Of a DNA stretch of 64,000 bases, positions 61,529 through 64,000 are shown piece by piece (the first letter of the stretch is position 1; every line of letters starts with the position of its first letter). The stretch covers positions 127,014 through 191,013 of the forward strand of contig VYZB01000145.1 of assembly GCA_013397455.1 (NCBI GenBank), in the 5' to 3' direction. The position numbers were made by a program, and so were the translations under genes. The notes below the pieces were generated by a model that saw nothing but the letters and a program-made list of their open reading frames with translations, was not told the origin of the DNA and ran no database searches. This DNA is from Crotophaga sulcirostris (Eukaryota > Chordata > Aves > Cuculiformes > Crotophagidae).

Positions 61529-63287
61529 GTAACAGATAGATGGACTAAGTGCTCAGTAAACAATATGTGTGCTTATGAAAAATCTGGTGCCCCAGGACAA
61601 CTGTCCATTTGGCCCAACCGCAGCATTTAACAGTTGCTCTAAAATATTTGTATTCCATTATAGTTCATTTTTCCCACATATTTACTGTGAAGAATTACCA
61701 TTATGGGTTCCAGCTTTTGAACTGGGCTGACCTGTGTTGTTAAATTCAGAGCCATGTCAGCAGAAGCTGGAGACTCTTGTGAAAACTACACGTGGAGCCT
61801 GCTATATGTGGTGCATTTCAATACAGGTTATTTTCTCTCCTTGTGTAGCCCAGTGTCTGATGAGCAAAGGGAGCTCTGGGAGGAATGTGTGTGCAGTGAA
61901 AAGTAAGAGAACATGAGGACAGCATGCTGAGTTATAAAACTCCTTTTTATCTGGTAGAATATGCCTTGCTTTACACCCAACAGATACACATACGGTGTTG
62001 TACAGTTGAGTGATTGAAAGGTTCTCATTGTTGAGCAATTTCTTTTTCTCATTGTTTCTTCTGGGGGGAAGAAAATTAGCCCAAAATTGAGCTATGCCAT
62101 TCTCCTACTTTTTTATATATTATTTGCTGGAGAATAACTTCCAGTAAACAAAACACTAGAGGCTGGCTTGCCAGCTAAAATAATTACAAGAAAAGTTAAG
62201 ACTAAGATTCTAAGACTACTATAGCTTCAGAAAATTCTGCCAGACTTCCACATCTATTACATACCTGGTCGACCAGGTAGAGGATCTCACCTGGGTCTCA
62301 CCATGCAGATGCTGACATTAGGAGCAGGAGGGACAGGGAAATCACTGAACACAGAGCAGATTCCAGACCGCTGGGGCGGCCTTCAGCATCCCACCCTCAC
62401 CCATTCTGAAGAACACCACCCCTGCAAGCCACCTCCTTCCTGGTCATATCCCGTGGCTGTGCCACCTGGCAGACAAACCTAACCTGTGTCATTTATCACT
62501 GGCTCAATGCCCAACTCTTTTGTTACAGCTGCGGTCAAGTGGGCATCTGGAATGGATAGAAGCAACTTTCATTACATAAAAGATCTGGATTTGTAGCAGA
62601 TGAACAATATGGAGATTTCTACACACAAGGTGATGGGCGCAGTATCAGCTTCCACTTCTGAAGTAAAATATAGGGGTTTTTATTAAGAAAGTGAATTTTT
62701 ACGTAAATATGTAGTTCTTCTTACTGTGGCAAATAGTCAGTTGCTATGGGAATGTGGCATGCAAGGTTTCAGATTTTATCTCAGAAATGTCTCCAGATAT
62801 CCTGCTATCATAGGCCTTGGGCATCTAGAAGAAACTGAGAAGACATTAAAGTAAATAATCAGAAGACAGGATGTGTTTAATGACATTAATTTCTAATTAA
62901 AATACACTTTGTAGATATTCCTTGGAGGACTCTCAAGAGCATCTTGTAATAGTGGAGATTTTCTACAGCACTGATAGATTTCTAATGACTGATAGAAACT
63001 GATATTACTTTCCAAGTGGTTGGTGTGGTTTCCTTTCATCTTTGAGTTTCTGTGAAGCAACCCTTAATTTAAAGTCTAATATTTCTTTTTCTCTTCCCAT
63101 ATGCAGCAGATGGCACATGTGACTACATCCTAGTTTCAAATTCCTATGTGACATTTATTATTCATCAGAAAGGAAGTTAAAAAATATTATCTTTCCAGCT
63201 TCTAGTTTGGCTAATCATATAAATTAAAGAAAATACTGCTTCAAAGAAATGATATCTGAAGACATAAAAACTATTAAAAATGCAGTG
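61529..63287. other. unique DNA
   Basis: No supported gene. A GC-richer patch at 62270-62480 ('gaccgctggggcggcc') has no domain-bearing frame. The rest is AT-rich. Confidence 0.5.
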
Positions 63288-63380
63288 TAGGGGCCACCCA
63301 GCGGGGCAGCTGCGTATTGTTCTGTCGAAGCGTAGTTCAATAAAAAAAAGTACAACTGTTGCGAACTCTTACTTGCCACC
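63288..63380 (+). repeat. CpG-bearing LTR-like scrap with AATAAA
   Basis: 'gccacccagcggggcagctg', 'cgtattgttctgtcgaagcg', 'tagttcaataaa' and 'gtacaactgttgcgaactct' hold five CpGs and a polyadenylation signal in about 80 bp of otherwise CpG-poor DNA. This resembles the R/U5 region of an endogenous retroviral LTR. No internal retroviral sequence is seen and the ends are not defined. Other sources are possible. Confidence 0.28.
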
Positions 63381-63631
63381 ATTTTCCATTACATATTTCT
63401 GTGTTCATTTGGTGATATTTCTCCATTAGGAACTAAGGGACTTGAAGAAATGCTCAAGTACTGGTGACCATATATTCAAATATACACAAGTTTTCTTCTG
63501 TTTGTGATTACAAGGTCATAAGGCTCTAGAAAAGTGCCTATTCATGCCTCTTTCCAAACTGCCTTTTTTTAACTCATGTTAGGCTGAGAATTAGATATCC
63601 AAGGCAAAAATTTCTTTAGTAATTTCTGAGG
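63381..63631. other. unique AT-rich DNA
   Basis: Nothing recognised between the LTR-like scrap and the terminal CR1. Confidence 0.5.
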
Positions 63632-64000
63632 ACCTTCTGCTCCTCTGCTCCACCCTTGTGAGACCCCACATGGAACCTTGTGTCCAGTTCTGGAATCCCC
63701 AACATAAGAAGGATATGGAAATGTTGGAACAGGTCCAGAGGATGATCAGAGGGTTGGAGCCCCTCTGCTGTGAGGACAGGCTGAGAGAGTTGGGGTTGTT
63801 CAGCCTGGAGAAGAGAAGGCCCTGGGAGACCTCATAGCGGCCTGCCAGTACCTGAAGGGGCTGCAGGAAAGCTGGGGGGGGGGCTTTTTACAGGGGCCTG
63901 GAGTGACAGGATGAGGGGGAATGGCTTTAAATTGGAAGGGGGGAGAATTAGATTAGACATGGGGAAGAAATGGTTCACGATGGGGGTGGTGAGGCCCTGT
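63632..64000 (+). mobile_element. CR1 LINE ORF2 end and 3' UTR, runs off window
   Basis: Plus-strand translation from 63640 gives '[20 protein letters not shown]', '[19 protein letters not shown]' and '[19 protein letters not shown]', then a stop at 63835-63837. This is the CR1 ORF2 C-terminus. The frame slips by one base after 'EKRR', where the family normally reads LRGDLI. A 10-G run at 63874-63883 and the 3' UTR 'gaatggctttaaattgga' follow. The tail lies beyond the window. Inactive. Confidence 0.95.

Noticed and set aside
63288..63380. tRNA or Pol III gene
   Set aside because: 'tagttcaataaa' loosely resembles a B box, but there is no paired A box or cloverleaf stems.
1..64000. CRISPR arrays, operons, rRNA genes or intact viral genomes
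   Set aside because: No regularly spaced repeats, no dense coding, and no conserved RNA or viral gene signatures were seen. The composition is typical vertebrate non-coding DNA.

Overview
This is AT-rich vertebrate nuclear DNA, almost certainly from a bird. The main evidence is at least fourteen CR1 (chicken repeat 1) non-LTR retrotransposon fragments, on both strands. Most are cut off at the 5' end and finish in CR1 tails such as 'TTCCAACCTTGTAATACTGTGA' (shown in part) or 'CCATTCTGTGATTCTGTGA'. Several nearly identical tails suggest a subfamily that was active fairly recently in this lineage. I cannot name the species. The Neoaves-like CR1 types fit many bird orders.

I could not support any protein-coding gene, tRNA, rRNA, CRISPR array or operon. 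Nearly all open frames are under 105 codons, and the two longest contain assembly-gap Ns. Apart from the CR1 and mariner pieces, none shows a family I recognise. The window therefore reads as intergenic DNA or a very long intron.

Layout: 1-4600 is unique sequence after an edge CR1 scrap. 4605-4990 holds the decayed 3' half of a mariner transposase gene. 5389-6627 has two palindromic ancient-repeat scraps and a 75-bp direct duplication around an AT-rich spacer. 7653-15944 has several CR1 3' ends and one CR1 reverse-transcriptase end cut by an assembly gap (15454-15712). 16285-16455 is a MIR SINE relic, far older than the CR1 copies. 17465-17633 and 23554-23640 hold small tandem repeats. A second gap (27087-27406) starts in a CR1 tail. 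28600-38978 is the densest CR1 stretch and also has an old RT fragment (33553-33695), an AT-only block and an unexplained 18-bp perfect inverted repeat. 38979-64000 is mostly unique, with an internal CR1 RT fragment whose catalytic Asp pair has become Asn-Asn, two tandem duplications (37 and 80 bp), a 51-nt homopurine run, a CpG-rich candidate exon near 61.4 kb, an LTR-like scrap near 63.3 kb, and a CR1 running off the right edge.

No genes act together here. The story is layered decay of mobile elements: amniote-age MIR and palindromic repeats, an older RT relic, mariner, then several CR1 generations. I did not find a convincing new biological system. The best leads are the inverted repeat at 36687-36927, the CpG-retaining patches, and the decayed palindromic repeat family.
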